Source: JAXGPP01 sp040766885 (GTDB taxonomy: Bacteria; Planctomycetota; Planctomycetia; Pirellulales; Thermoguttaceae). From it: a stretch of 64,000 nt of DNA. Where the stretch lies: assembly GCA_040766885.1 (NCBI GenBank), contig JAXGPP010000016.1:1-64000 (forward strand). Direction: 5' to 3'. This document shows, one piece after another, positions 56,398 through 64,000 of this stretch (position 1 is the stretch's first letter; every line of letters begins with the position of its first letter). The notes under the pieces are model-generated. The model ran no database searches and was not told where the DNA came from. It was given only the letters and a program-made list of their open reading frames with translations. A program made the position numbers and the translations under genes.

Positions 56398-58473
56398 TCA
56401 GCGAGGGGCGCGAAGGAGGAGAATGCCGTCTTGGTTGTACTCGAGCGTGAAGCCGGCGAGCAGTGCTGCGTAGGCGATGCGCTCGGAGTCTTCACGGGAT
56501 TGATAGAACTCCTCGCGGAGATCGAGCACGACCCAATCGAACAGTTGGATCGGCGTATGGCCGGGTCCGGCCTGGGCGGCGAACGCGGCACCGCGTTGGC
56601 GAGCCGTGCCGACCGGTTCGAGCCGTTGGACGGTGAGCAGGTGCGCGGCGATCCGGCCGGTGGCCAGCACGCGCGAGTCGTCACGTGCAACGCGGGCCAC
56701 AATGCGGTCGAGCGCCGCATTACCCGGCGAACCCTCGCGGCGGGTTTCGAACGAGTCCGTGCCGCTTTCGGGGCCGGGATAGGTCTGCATGATCGCCTCG
56801 ACCATGGTGGGGCTGCTCCAGGGCATGGCGCCGAGGGCAAGCGAGGCGGTGAAACTCGCCGCCAGGGCGGCAATGCCGCCGGTCCACAATCCGCGGTCCG
56901 GCAGTGCGGCGACCGCGGGTGTGGTTTCGCCCTGCCCGGCTGCGCGGCGGTGACTGCCGCCGGCGGCACCGGAGAGGGCCGCTAGAAAAAGCACGGGCAG
57001 CGCCATGGTGTGGTACTGGAAGGCGATGCTCGTGGCTGGCGGGTAGTCCCAAGCCACGAGAACTCCCAGCGGCACGGCCGCTGCGGCGAGGGTCTTCCAG
57101 CCGCGGAGCACGCTGGCGAGCCCCAGGGGAACGGTAAGGGCCAGGAGAAAGACGATCGCGCGCGGTCGGAGGACGTTTCCCCAGAACACAGCCGGCCGCA
57201 GCAGGGGCGAGAGGATGATCTGGGCGGGGGTGGTGCCCAGGCCAGAGAAGCGTCCGGTCTGGAACTGGGCGAACGGCGCCAGGCGGTAGATGGCGACAAA
57301 CCCGGCGGTGAGCGCAGCGGCGGCCAGCAACCAGGCCCAGGGGGGCAGCGAGGCGGCCAGCCCGAGGTGCGGGACCGCCGCCAGTCGCGGCTCATTGCGG
57401 AATCGGCGACCAGTCCAGGCGATGACGGCCATTGTTAAAGTGAACCAGGCCAGGGAGACAGGAACGTCTTCCTGCCACGCGCAGGCAAACGCCGCGAGGG
57501 CAGCCGCCAGGGCCTTGCGATGGAGCGCCAGAGCGAGCATTGCCGCCGAATAGACCGCCATCGCCACGCTCACGGGATGCCAGCCGTAGGTGTAGTTCAG
57601 ATTAAGCTGCCCGGTGGCGGGGAAGAGCAGGAAGGCCGCGGCCCATGCGGAGGCGGCGGCTCGGCCGGCGCCCCACCGCCGCGCGATTCCATACATGAAC
57701 AGGGCCGGGAGTGAGAGGCAGGCCGCCTGCAGCACGATGAACATCCGCGCGTCGCGGGTGGCGCCCCACAGCGGCGCCAATAGAGCCAGAGCGGGATTGA
57801 AGTGGTCCCAGAAGGCCGGCAGGTCCGGCGTCTCCATGAGAAACCCGCGGCCTTCCCAGGTATTTGCCACGCGCCACCCGTACTGGGCGAAGTCGCAATA
57901 GCCCAGCAGGTAGTTATCAAAGGCGGCAATGCCCTGCCAGATCCACCAGGCGGCCGCGGCGAACGTCGCCGCGACGGCGGCCGCCAGCCAGTGCGGCGAA
58001 TCCAGCGTCGAAAAGCGAGACTGCCGCGCGGCGACCGCGGCCGCCGCCGCACCGGTGACGCCGGCCAGGAGCAGCGGTTCGAAGAACGTGTGCGCGATCG
58101 GCACACCGGCCAACCGCAACAGATCGGCCAGCGGGACAATCCACGCCGCCAGGAGCCAGCAGATCGGGACCGGCATGAAGGCAGCATCGCACCGCGCCGC
58201 GCGGAATGCGGACCATCCCAGGATGACAGCCACCGACGCAAGCAACGCCATCTGGCTTACCGGCAGCGCGACAACACCCCAGGCCGGAGGCGCCGGAGCG
58301 ACCACGATGTGGAGGAGTACGAGATGCTCGCGAAGGAGGAGCAGGCCGGCCGCCCAAGCCCAGCCGACGCCGGCCAGCACCGCCGCCGCGCGGCAGGCCC
58401 ATTCAGGCCGCGAGGTTGGACTCCGCGGCGAAGCCGGTGCAGACGCTGGCAACCAGGAGGGCGAGGCGCGCAT
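56398..58473 (-). CDS. DUF2079 polytopic membrane protein
   Basis: A 691-residue inner-membrane protein with about 12 hydrophobic segments. The DUF2079 hallmark is FDNYLLGYCDFAQYGWRVANTWEGRGF followed by FWDHFNPALALLAPLW; the acidic and aromatic residues after the first helices resemble GT-C-type lipid-linked glycosyltransferases. The C-terminal ~130 residues form a soluble domain (ATGRIAAHLLTVQRLEPVG, DWVVLDLREEF). Members are thought to be membrane glycosyltransferases, but the substrate is unknown. The true start is uncertain; no good ribosome site is visible. Confidence 0.82.
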   Translation of the reverse strand: MRASPSWLPASAPASPRSPTSRPEWACRAAAVLAGVGWAWAAGLLLLREHLVLLHIVVAPAPPAWGVVALPVSQMALLASVAVILGWSAFRAARCDAAFMPVPICWLLAAWIVPLADLLRLAGVPIAHTFFEPLLLAGVTGAAAAAVAARQSRFSTLDSPHWLAAAVAATFAAAAWWIWQGIAAFDNYLLGYCDFAQYGWRVANTWEGRGFLMETPDLPAFWDHFNPALALLAPLWGATRDARMFIVLQAACLSLPALFMYGIARRWGAGRAAASAWAAAFLLFPATGQLNLNYTYGWHPVSVAMAVYSAAMLALALHRKALAAALAAFACAWQEDVPVSLAWFTLTMAVIAWTGRRFRNEPRLAAVPHLGLAASLPPWAWLLAAAALTAGFVAIYRLAPFAQFQTGRFSGLGTTPAQIILSPLLRPAVFWGNVLRPRAIVFLLALTVPLGLASVLRGWKTLAAAAVPLGVLVAWDYPPATSIAFQYHTMALPVLFLAALSGAAGGSHRRAAGQGETTPAVAALPDRGLWTGGIAALAASFTASLALGAMPWSSPTMVEAIMQTYPGPESGTDSFETRREGSPGNAALDRIVARVARDDSRVLATGRIAAHLLTVQRLEPVGTARQRGAAFAAQAGPGHTPIQLFDWVVLDLREEFYQSREDSERIAYAALLAGFTLEYNQDGILLLRAPR

Positions 58474-58730
58474 GGGGCTTGGGCCAGGCGGAGCAGTGCC
58501 TGAAAGGCGGTTCGGCCCCGCGCGGCACGTCGAGCGAGGTGAACACCCGTAGTATTGGCGGCTGCGCTTTGCGTGTCAATCGCACCTGCCGTGTATTCGC
58601 GCCAGAGGGTGAAATCGGGCTTCTGCTGGCGATCCCCGGGCAGCGAATCAGGCGGGCAGCCAGTCGGAACAGCCCACGCGGGCGGCGTGAACCGGCGAGG
58701 GGGAGACGCAGGGGGCGCCCGGCAAGCGGC

Positions 58731-59402
58731 TCAGACGACTTCGTCGGCCAGGCGCGGCGGGATGCCGATGTCGACGACGTGCACCTGGCCGGTGTAGGCG
58801 TCGGCGCCGGGGGCGGAAAACCCGGTCTTGGGCGAGAACATGGTGCAGGTGTGCTGGGCGACGATCGTGTGTGCCGAGGGTTGCCCGGTATCGCAATCGA
58901 GACCGGAGGGAAGATCGACGGCCAGCTTGCGGCTGGGTGCGGCGTTGAAGCGATCGATGACCCTGTCGAGCGGCGGGCGCGGCTCGCCTTCGACGCCGGT
59001 GCCGAGCAGGGCGTCGACCAGCCAGTCGGCGCCGGCCAGTCGCCGTTCGAGTTGGGTGTCGCTTTCGCCGGCGGAAGGAATTTCAATCGAGAGGCCGAGT
59101 GCGGCGGCGACGCGGAAATTGGCGGCGGCATCGCCGCGGAGTGCCGCGGGCTCGCTCCAAAGCAGGATGCCCACGCTGTAGCCGCGGAGGTCGAGATGGC
59201 GCGCGATGACGAATCCGTCGCCGGCGTTGTTGCCTTTGCCGCAAAGCACGATTACGCGGCCGCCGATGCCGAGGCTCGAGAGGACGTCGGCCACGCCCCG
59301 CCCGGCGTTCTCCATGAGCACCAGGCCGGTGACGCCGAATCGTTCCATCGCCAAGGCGTCAATGCGGCGCGACTGGGCACGGGTGAGGGGGCACGGATGC
59401 AT
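58731..59402 (-). CDS. nnrE: NAD(P)H-hydrate epimerase
   Basis: A 223-residue YjeF_N-domain enzyme that epimerises damaged NADHX/NADPHX so it can be repaired. It has the motifs LTRAQSRRIDALAMERFGVTGLVLMENAGRG, CGKGNNAGDGFVIARHL, VDALLGTGVEG and AVDLPSGLDCDTG. It lacks the C-terminal dehydratase (NnrD) domain often fused to it, so the dehydratase must be elsewhere. AGGAA lies nine bases upstream of the start. It is divergent from the FmdB-like gene. Confidence 0.94.
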   Translation of the reverse strand: MHPCPLTRAQSRRIDALAMERFGVTGLVLMENAGRGVADVLSSLGIGGRVIVLCGKGNNAGDGFVIARHLDLRGYSVGILLWSEPAALRGDAAANFRVAAALGLSIEIPSAGESDTQLERRLAGADWLVDALLGTGVEGEPRPPLDRVIDRFNAAPSRKLAVDLPSGLDCDTGQPSAHTIVAQHTCTMFSPKTGFSAPGADAYTGQVHVVDIGIPPRLADEVV

Positions 59403-59461
59403 CGGAACGGTTCCTGGGCAGGGTGCGTTTCGTATCCCATTACGGCACTTCAGACGGTATC

Positions 59462-59468
59462 CTAGAAT
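59462..59468 (+). promoter_or_regulatory. CTAGAAT -10-like element before the FmdB gene
   Basis: TAGAAT, 57 bases before the ATG at 59526, without a clear -35. Confidence 0.38.
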
Positions 59469-59525
59469 AGACGCACCCGTTCGTCACGCCGGGCGGAGCG
59501 TGCGGTAACCGATCGAGGAAGTGCC

Positions 59526-59768
59526 ATGCCGATTTACGAGTACATTTGCGCCGATTGCGGCCATGAATTCGAGTATCTGCTGCGGGGCGGCGAGAGCCCC
59601 GCGTGCCCCTCCTGCGGCCACAGCAACCTCAACAAGCAGTTGAGCGTGCCGGCGGCGCCGGCCCTCCGTGCTGCGACTCCATGTTGTCCGGCCAAAGAGT
59701 CCGGTTCGTGCGCGATGTCGGGCGAGTGCGGGGGCAACCGCTGCGGCTTGAGCCAATGGGATCTCTGA
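59526..59768 (+). CDS. FmdB-family zinc-ribbon protein
   Basis: An 80-residue protein with the FmdB-type zinc ribbon MPIYEYICADCGHEFEYLLRG...CPSCG (two CxxC pairs). The C-terminal half is Cys-rich too (TPCCPAKESGSCAMSGECGGNRC). FmdB-like proteins are small regulators of unclear function. GAGGAAG lies five bases before the ATG. It converges with the ABC permease gene, nine bases away. Confidence 0.92.
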   Translation: MPIYEYICADCGHEFEYLLRGGESPACPSCGHSNLNKQLSVPAAPALRAATPCCPAKESGSCAMSGECGGNRCGLSQWDL

Positions 59769-59777
59769 GCGTGCTGG

Positions 59778-61769
59778 CTACTGCTCGCCGATCGTCGTCC
59801 GGCCGGTGGCGACATCGAATTCGTCGAGCGCCGGAATGAGCATGGCGATCGTCGTGAAGCCGTAGGCGACGACGGTGGCCACGAATATCAGGTGGGGGCG
59901 CGGCGGGTCGAGGAAGAAGCTGGTGATGGCGTAGAACGTTGCCACGGGGCAACCGAACGCGGCCAGCCCGATCGCGGGCGAGGGGTTGCGGGCTCCCAAG
60001 GCCACGTAGAGGGCCGTGCCGCCGCCGAGCATCAGCACCAGGAACGGGGGAAGCTGGGCCTCGAACGAACCGCTGAACGCCACCATGATCCGCATGCAGG
60101 TGGCCACGCCGATGAACAGGAAGAAGACCGTTCCCAGGCTCACGCCGACCGCGTTGCGGCTATTCGAGTAGTTCATTCCGGCATGGATGCCGAGCATCGC
60201 CACGAAGACGTAGAGCACGAGTGAGCCGAGGAGCAGGTAGATCAGGTTCTCGAACCCCAGCGCGCCGGCGTACCACATGTAGACGCACAGCAGCATGGGA
60301 AGGAGAACCATCTCCTTGGTGTTGTAAAACGCTCCGCCGAGCTTGCCGAACACGATTTCCTTGGGCGTCAGGTCGGTAACCAGCAACAGGTCAAGCGCGC
60401 CAACATCGCGTTCGCTGGTCAGCGAAGTGACCGACTGGGCGTTGACGAGTACCAGGCTGATGAGCAACAGGGGGACCAGGGCCAGTGCCGCGGTTGCCGC
60501 ACCGACGGCTTCCCCGCTGATTGTCGGCCATACTACACCCGCCGCCGCGAAGCCGAACAGCACCAGGTACGCCAGCCGGATGATGAGCGTCCGCCGGCCG
60601 TAGGCCCAGGTACGGATCTCGCGCCAAATGACGGGATTGTCCCACACGTGCCGCGTGCGGCCGCGCGGGCGCGCTGCTGCCCTTGCGGCGGGCGCCGGCG
60701 CGGTGTGGGCCACGGTGGCCGGCTGGGGTGGGGCGGGGGCTGCGCCCGTTTCGGAGGCTGACGGTACGACGCCCATGGCCGACGGCTGCGCCACATCGTA
60801 TTCCGGGCCCCAGATGCTTTCGCGGTGCCATGTTTCGTCCTCGCGGCGGACCAAGGCCGCTTCGCGCGACGGATTCCACACCCGAACCATGGCCACGGCC
60901 ACTCCATTGAGCACCGCAGCAATCGCCACCGAGACGCAGAGGAAGAGGTTTACAGGATTTCCGAGCGGCCCCAGCGCTGGATCGATTTCGGGGAACTGCC
61001 GCGTGGCTTCGAGGATCGCCTGCCAGGGGCTCGCTCCAATCGCCCAGGTGGCCGTGCCCAGGCCCAGCCAGGTTTCGCCAAGCACCCCGCGGGCGACCAT
61101 TTCCCAGAAGAAGAGCCAAAGCACGAGCACGAGCACGGTAACCGCCAGGGCCTGGAAGGTCTTTTCGCGCCACAGGGCGATGAGCGACCCGAGGCTGCCG
61201 CATACGAGGACGCCGGCCAGGGTAACGGCGAATACATGGGCAATCTGGGCGAATGAGATGCCACCGAAGAGGGCCGTGAGCATGAAAACCGGCAGCGATG
61301 CAGCCAGCAGAACGAGCACGTTGAGCAGGCTCGCCAGCAGCTTGCCGAGCACCAGTTCGCTGTTGGTCAGGTTGGTGAGCAGGAGCAGGATGAGCGTGCG
61401 GCGGTCCTTCTCCTGGGCAACCGCGCTGGCGGCCAGCATGGCCGAGAAGAAGACGGCCATCGCCAGTTGCAGCGGCGCGAGGATGCGGAACAGGATCATG
61501 CCGAAACGCGCCAGGTCGCCAACGTCGCGGACGACCTGGGTGCCCGCGAGGACGAGAAAGGCGGTCAGCATGAGCGCCAACAACGCTCCAACATAAGCCA
61601 CCCGGGCCACGTAGGTCCGCGGCCGGCGCGGCGAGATGACGACTTCGCGCGTGAATACCGGTCCGATGATCAAGCCGGTTTCTCCGAACGGGTGGCAGAT
61701 GATCGCGTCAAGCCACCATTCTACCACCTCCCCGCGCCGGGTGGGACAAGTTGTGCACTGACTGGCCAT
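59778..61769 (-). CDS. ABC-2-type transporter permease, two-module
   Basis: A 663-residue polytopic membrane protein made of two ABC-2 permease modules. Each opens with a cytoplasmic helix (GPVFTREVVISPRRPRTYVARVAYVGALL; NPVIWREIRTWAYGRRTLIIRLAYLVLFG) and carries the conserved E(K/R)-(D/x)-based segment AVAQEKDRRTLILLLLTNLTNSELVLGKLLASLL or TSERDVGALDLLLVTDLTPKEIVFGKLGG. The linker between them is Pro/Ala-rich. It would export or import something with an ATPase not in this window. The start is uncertain: the ATG at 61769 has no ribosome site, and the conserved region begins ~35 residues in. Confidence 0.88.
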   Translation of the reverse strand: MASQCTTCPTRRGEVVEWWLDAIICHPFGETGLIIGPVFTREVVISPRRPRTYVARVAYVGALLALMLTAFLVLAGTQVVRDVGDLARFGMILFRILAPLQLAMAVFFSAMLAASAVAQEKDRRTLILLLLTNLTNSELVLGKLLASLLNVLVLLAASLPVFMLTALFGGISFAQIAHVFAVTLAGVLVCGSLGSLIALWREKTFQALAVTVLVLVLWLFFWEMVARGVLGETWLGLGTATWAIGASPWQAILEATRQFPEIDPALGPLGNPVNLFLCVSVAIAAVLNGVAVAMVRVWNPSREAALVRREDETWHRESIWGPEYDVAQPSAMGVVPSASETGAAPAPPQPATVAHTAPAPAARAAARPRGRTRHVWDNPVIWREIRTWAYGRRTLIIRLAYLVLFGFAAAGVVWPTISGEAVGAATAALALVPLLLISLVLVNAQSVTSLTSERDVGALDLLLVTDLTPKEIVFGKLGGAFYNTKEMVLLPMLLCVYMWYAGALGFENLIYLLLGSLVLYVFVAMLGIHAGMNYSNSRNAVGVSLGTVFFLFIGVATCMRIMVAFSGSFEAQLPPFLVLMLGGGTALYVALGARNPSPAIGLAAFGCPVATFYAITSFFLDPPRPHLIFVATVVAYGFTTIAMLIPALDEFDVATGRTTIGEQ

Positions 61770-61804
61770 GGAATCCGGGACCGTTCGGCCATTGTGACGG
61801 GCGC

Positions 61805-61836
61805 AAAAAAAACGCCCGGGACGGCCGTCCCGGGCG
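61805..61836 (-). terminator. Rho-independent terminator of the Ser/Gly-rich lipoprotein gene
   Basis: A perfect 24-base palindrome (61813-61836; CGCCCGGGACGG and its inverse) followed on the minus strand by eight T residues (61812-61805). Confidence 0.92.
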
Positions 61837-61884
61837 CTGTACGTTACTGGCGCTATACGTTACTGCTGAGCACGTTCGGCTTGG

Positions 61885-63174
61885 CTATCGCAGGTAGCTA
61901 CTGCCGTAGGCGCCGGTAGATTGCGTAGCTCCGGCCGCCGGCAGGGTGGCCTGCCATGGCGGGAGGGTGGAGTTCGTGGTCGGCACGCTCGACCCGGCTG
62001 CGGGGGCGGCGCCTTGCGGGGGCCAGTCGCTCGTGCTGCCGGGCCGCCAGTGGGATTCACTGGCGCTCGCGCCCGCCGGTTGTCCGATGCTGTTAGCGGC
62101 GGTGGCATAGCCGGTAGTTCCGGCGTACGGAGCGGGTGCGGAATAAGGCGCGGTGGCCGAGGTGTAGGGGCCGGCTGGCGAAGTATAAGGTGTGGTGCCC
62201 GGCGGGTTGTAGCCGTTGTTGCCGGGCGTGTAACTTGTCTGGCCAGGCGCGTAGCTCGTCTGGCCGGGTGAGTAGCTCGTCTGTCCCGGCGCAAAGCTTG
62301 AGCCGGCGCTCAGTCCGGTGGCACTGGGGGACGAATAGGGGGTGGCACTCGTGTTGCCCGCGGGCGGCATGCCGGTCGATGGATAAGACGACGGTCCGCC
62401 GGCTCCAAGCGAGCCTGCCGTGCTGTAGTTGCCCGCAGTGGGTGCCGCTGTACCGCTGTAGCCGCCGCCGGAATACACTGAGCCGCTATCGTACGCCGCG
62501 CGCGTGCCGCCGATCGCCGAGTTGGTTGCACCCGAGCCATACATGCCGGCGGTTGAGGTAGACGCCTTTGCGCCAATTCCCTGATCGTACGGCGACGTCG
62601 CCGACCCGGGGGTTGCCCCGCCGTAACCCGGGCCGCCCATGCTGCCATAGGCTCCGGCGCTGGCGTTGCGGCTGGCCATGCGATCATACGGGCTTGGAGT
62701 CGTGCCGAACGGATTCGATCCCGCTGAAGTCGAGCTGGAACTGGATAAGGAATCGTAGGAGGATCTGCTCTCCTGCGACGTTCCGGTGCCATAGTAGCCT
62801 CGCTGCGGCGAAGTCAGTTTGTCGTCGCTGGATGCCACGGGCGAGCCGGAGTTCAGCAGCGAACCAGCCGCGGCCCGCTGCGCCGCAGAGGTCGAATTCT
62901 CGTAGCTGGTGGCCGCGCCGGGGTAACTCGATCCGCCTGGTGCGCTGGTCGAACTGCTGCCCGTCGTCGGCGCGGTTGAGGCGAGCCCCGCCGCCGATCC
63001 CGGTGTGGCCTGTGTCGATGGCTTGGGTGGCAGGTCGGCGGCGATCTCCTCCGACGACTTGAACGGGTTGCTGAATCCCCAGCTCGGGCGATAGCTTTCC
63101 CCGCCACTCTTGCAGCCGAGAAATCCGCCCATCAAGAGCGCCAGAATGGCGCACGACGCTAACGAGAATCGCAT
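61885..63174 (-). CDS. Low-complexity Ser/Thr/Gly/Tyr-rich lipoprotein
   Basis: A 429-residue secreted lipoprotein. The signal (MRFSLASCAILALLMGGFLGC) ends in a lipobox (LGC). The mature part is almost entirely Ser, Thr, Gly, Ala, Pro and Tyr. It includes a repeated heptad-like unit APGQTSY/SPGQTSY/APGQTSY/TPGNNGY (about residues 295-325) and scattered SYPG and YGS motifs. Such proteins are probably extended, surface or adhesive polymers; glycosylation is likely but unproven. AGGA lies nine bases before the ATG. A good promoter lies upstream at 63491-63518. Confidence 0.8.
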   Translation of the reverse strand: MRFSLASCAILALLMGGFLGCKSGGESYRPSWGFSNPFKSSEEIAADLPPKPSTQATPGSAAGLASTAPTTGSSSTSAPGGSSYPGAATSYENSTSAAQRAAAGSLLNSGSPVASSDDKLTSPQRGYYGTGTSQESRSSYDSLSSSSSTSAGSNPFGTTPSPYDRMASRNASAGAYGSMGGPGYGGATPGSATSPYDQGIGAKASTSTAGMYGSGATNSAIGGTRAAYDSGSVYSGGGYSGTAAPTAGNYSTAGSLGAGGPSSYPSTGMPPAGNTSATPYSSPSATGLSAGSSFAPGQTSYSPGQTSYAPGQTSYTPGNNGYNPPGTTPYTSPAGPYTSATAPYSAPAPYAGTTGYATAANSIGQPAGASASESHWRPGSTSDWPPQGAAPAAGSSVPTTNSTLPPWQATLPAAGATQSTGAYGSSYLR

Positions 63175-63490
63175 GGCAAGTGTCCTGTGGAAGTGGACGA
63201 GAAGGGGCCGCAATCGACCTCCATGTCAGTCGGATGGGCGGGGTCCTCGTCCTTGAGGACCGTGGGGTTGTTGTTCGTCGCCCGCTCACGCGGGACATGG
63301 ACCGTTAAGCAACGATCCAAAGTTCCGGCTCAATAAAGCTCACATGAGATGTGTCGGACGCCAACCGGGAGCTGAAAAAGGAAAAAGGCTCCGATTGTCC
63401 GGACTCTGCCGGTCCGGTGGAGATCGATCCCCTGGCAGCGGCACATCGGCGCATTCGCCAGACGGAGAGTACGTCGGGCGACGGGGCGGG
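63175..63490. other. Long leader region of the lipoprotein gene
   Basis: About 310 bases between the candidate promoter and the lipoprotein start. It contains small hairpins (for example GGTCCTC...GAGGACC-type pairing near 63250) and no gene. A structured leader is possible but not demonstrable. Confidence 0.4.
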
Positions 63491-63518
63491 ATTATAGTGA
63501 GGCCGGCAAACCGGTCAA
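63491..63518 (-). promoter_or_regulatory. Consensus sigma70-type promoter
   Basis: On the minus strand TTGACC (63518-63513) and TATAAT (63496-63491) are spaced by 16 bases. This is the best promoter match in the window and would drive the lipoprotein gene. Confidence 0.72.
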
Positions 63519-63751
63519 TGGCAGTTGTTGATTGAAACTGCGAGGGATAGGGAAGAACGCAGCCCGGTGCGAAGCCAAGGCGATAACGAACGGGGGGCGG
63601 TAGTCGGACCATTGCGGATCCTTCTACCGCCCCACCAGCCAGGCAGCAGAACGCCTGCCGCTCCCACGGTCGGGAAGAGCAACATCCCTTGTCGCAGGGG
63701 GAGCCGACGTTCGACCACCAGTAGTCGCGATTGTCGTGGCTACAGCCGGAA

Positions 63752-64000
<249 letters not shown>

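Overview
The window is a high-GC chromosomal segment that reads like a member of the Planctomycetota, probably Pirellulales-like. No rRNA or other phylogenetic marker is present, so this rests on gene content. The supporting genes are two large secreted HzsA-related cytochrome-like proteins, a PQQ-propeller protein, a formylglycine-type sulfatase, a tandem acetylxylan-esterase-like hydrolase, a 3-keto-disaccharide hydrolase (DUF1080), a Tat-exported Gfo/Idh/MocA oxidoreductase, a GH116 glucosidase, DUF2079 and many short secreted proteins of unknown function. Intergenic DNA carries TCAG/CTGA-type degenerate repeats, and several genes have CTATAAT-like -10 elements.

Layout. 0.4-7 kb: housekeeping genes cysC and carB, a GNAT acetyltransferase, a nucleotidyltransferase-fold protein and a secreted aldose 1-epimerase. 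7-16.7 kb (minus strand): PQQ propeller protein, tandem esterase, sulfatase and an active/inactive M16 peptidase pair. 17-24.8 kb (plus strand, divergent): a GntR/FCD regulator followed closely by two HzsA-related di-CxxCH proteins, with a candidate operator upstream. 24.8-32.6 kb: an accessory region. It has a GT-skewed non-coding stretch, a lower-GC PD-(D/E)XK nuclease and a small hypothetical gene, each followed by an attC-like folded site, an intact IS1634-family element that splits a DUF1080 gene, and a ClpN/zinc-ribbon gene bracketed by dispersed repeats. 32.6-46.4 kb: carbohydrate metabolism, with GH116, two Gfo/Idh/MocA enzymes, a FGGY sugar kinase, a fucose-isomerase-like protein, an amidohydrolase, a VOC protein and an SDR epimerase; a SEC-C protein lies among them. 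The 41.5-46.4 kb genes look like one operon for an unidentified sugar or sugar acid. 46.7-51.9 kb: small secreted proteins, including three HEAT-like paralogues (two fused in frame), and an alpha-barrel/beta-sandwich protein. 51.9-56 kb: a second accessory zone with an orphan group II intron 3' end, a transposase remnant, two tandem RAYT elements bounded by REP-like inverted repeats, and gene fragments including a truncated Gld-domain protein. 56.4-64 kb: DUF2079 membrane protein, NAD(P)H-hydrate epimerase, FmdB zinc ribbon, ABC-2 permease, a Ser/Gly/Tyr-rich lipoprotein and the 3' end of a superoxide dismutase.

Together the genes suggest a polysaccharide- and sulfated-glycan-degrading heterotroph with extensive secreted enzymology. 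The two accessory zones look like sites of repeated mobile-element traffic. The most unusual signals are the attC-like sites flanking the nuclease, the paired HzsA-like proteins under one regulator, and the mobile-element scars whose history can be read from the sequence.
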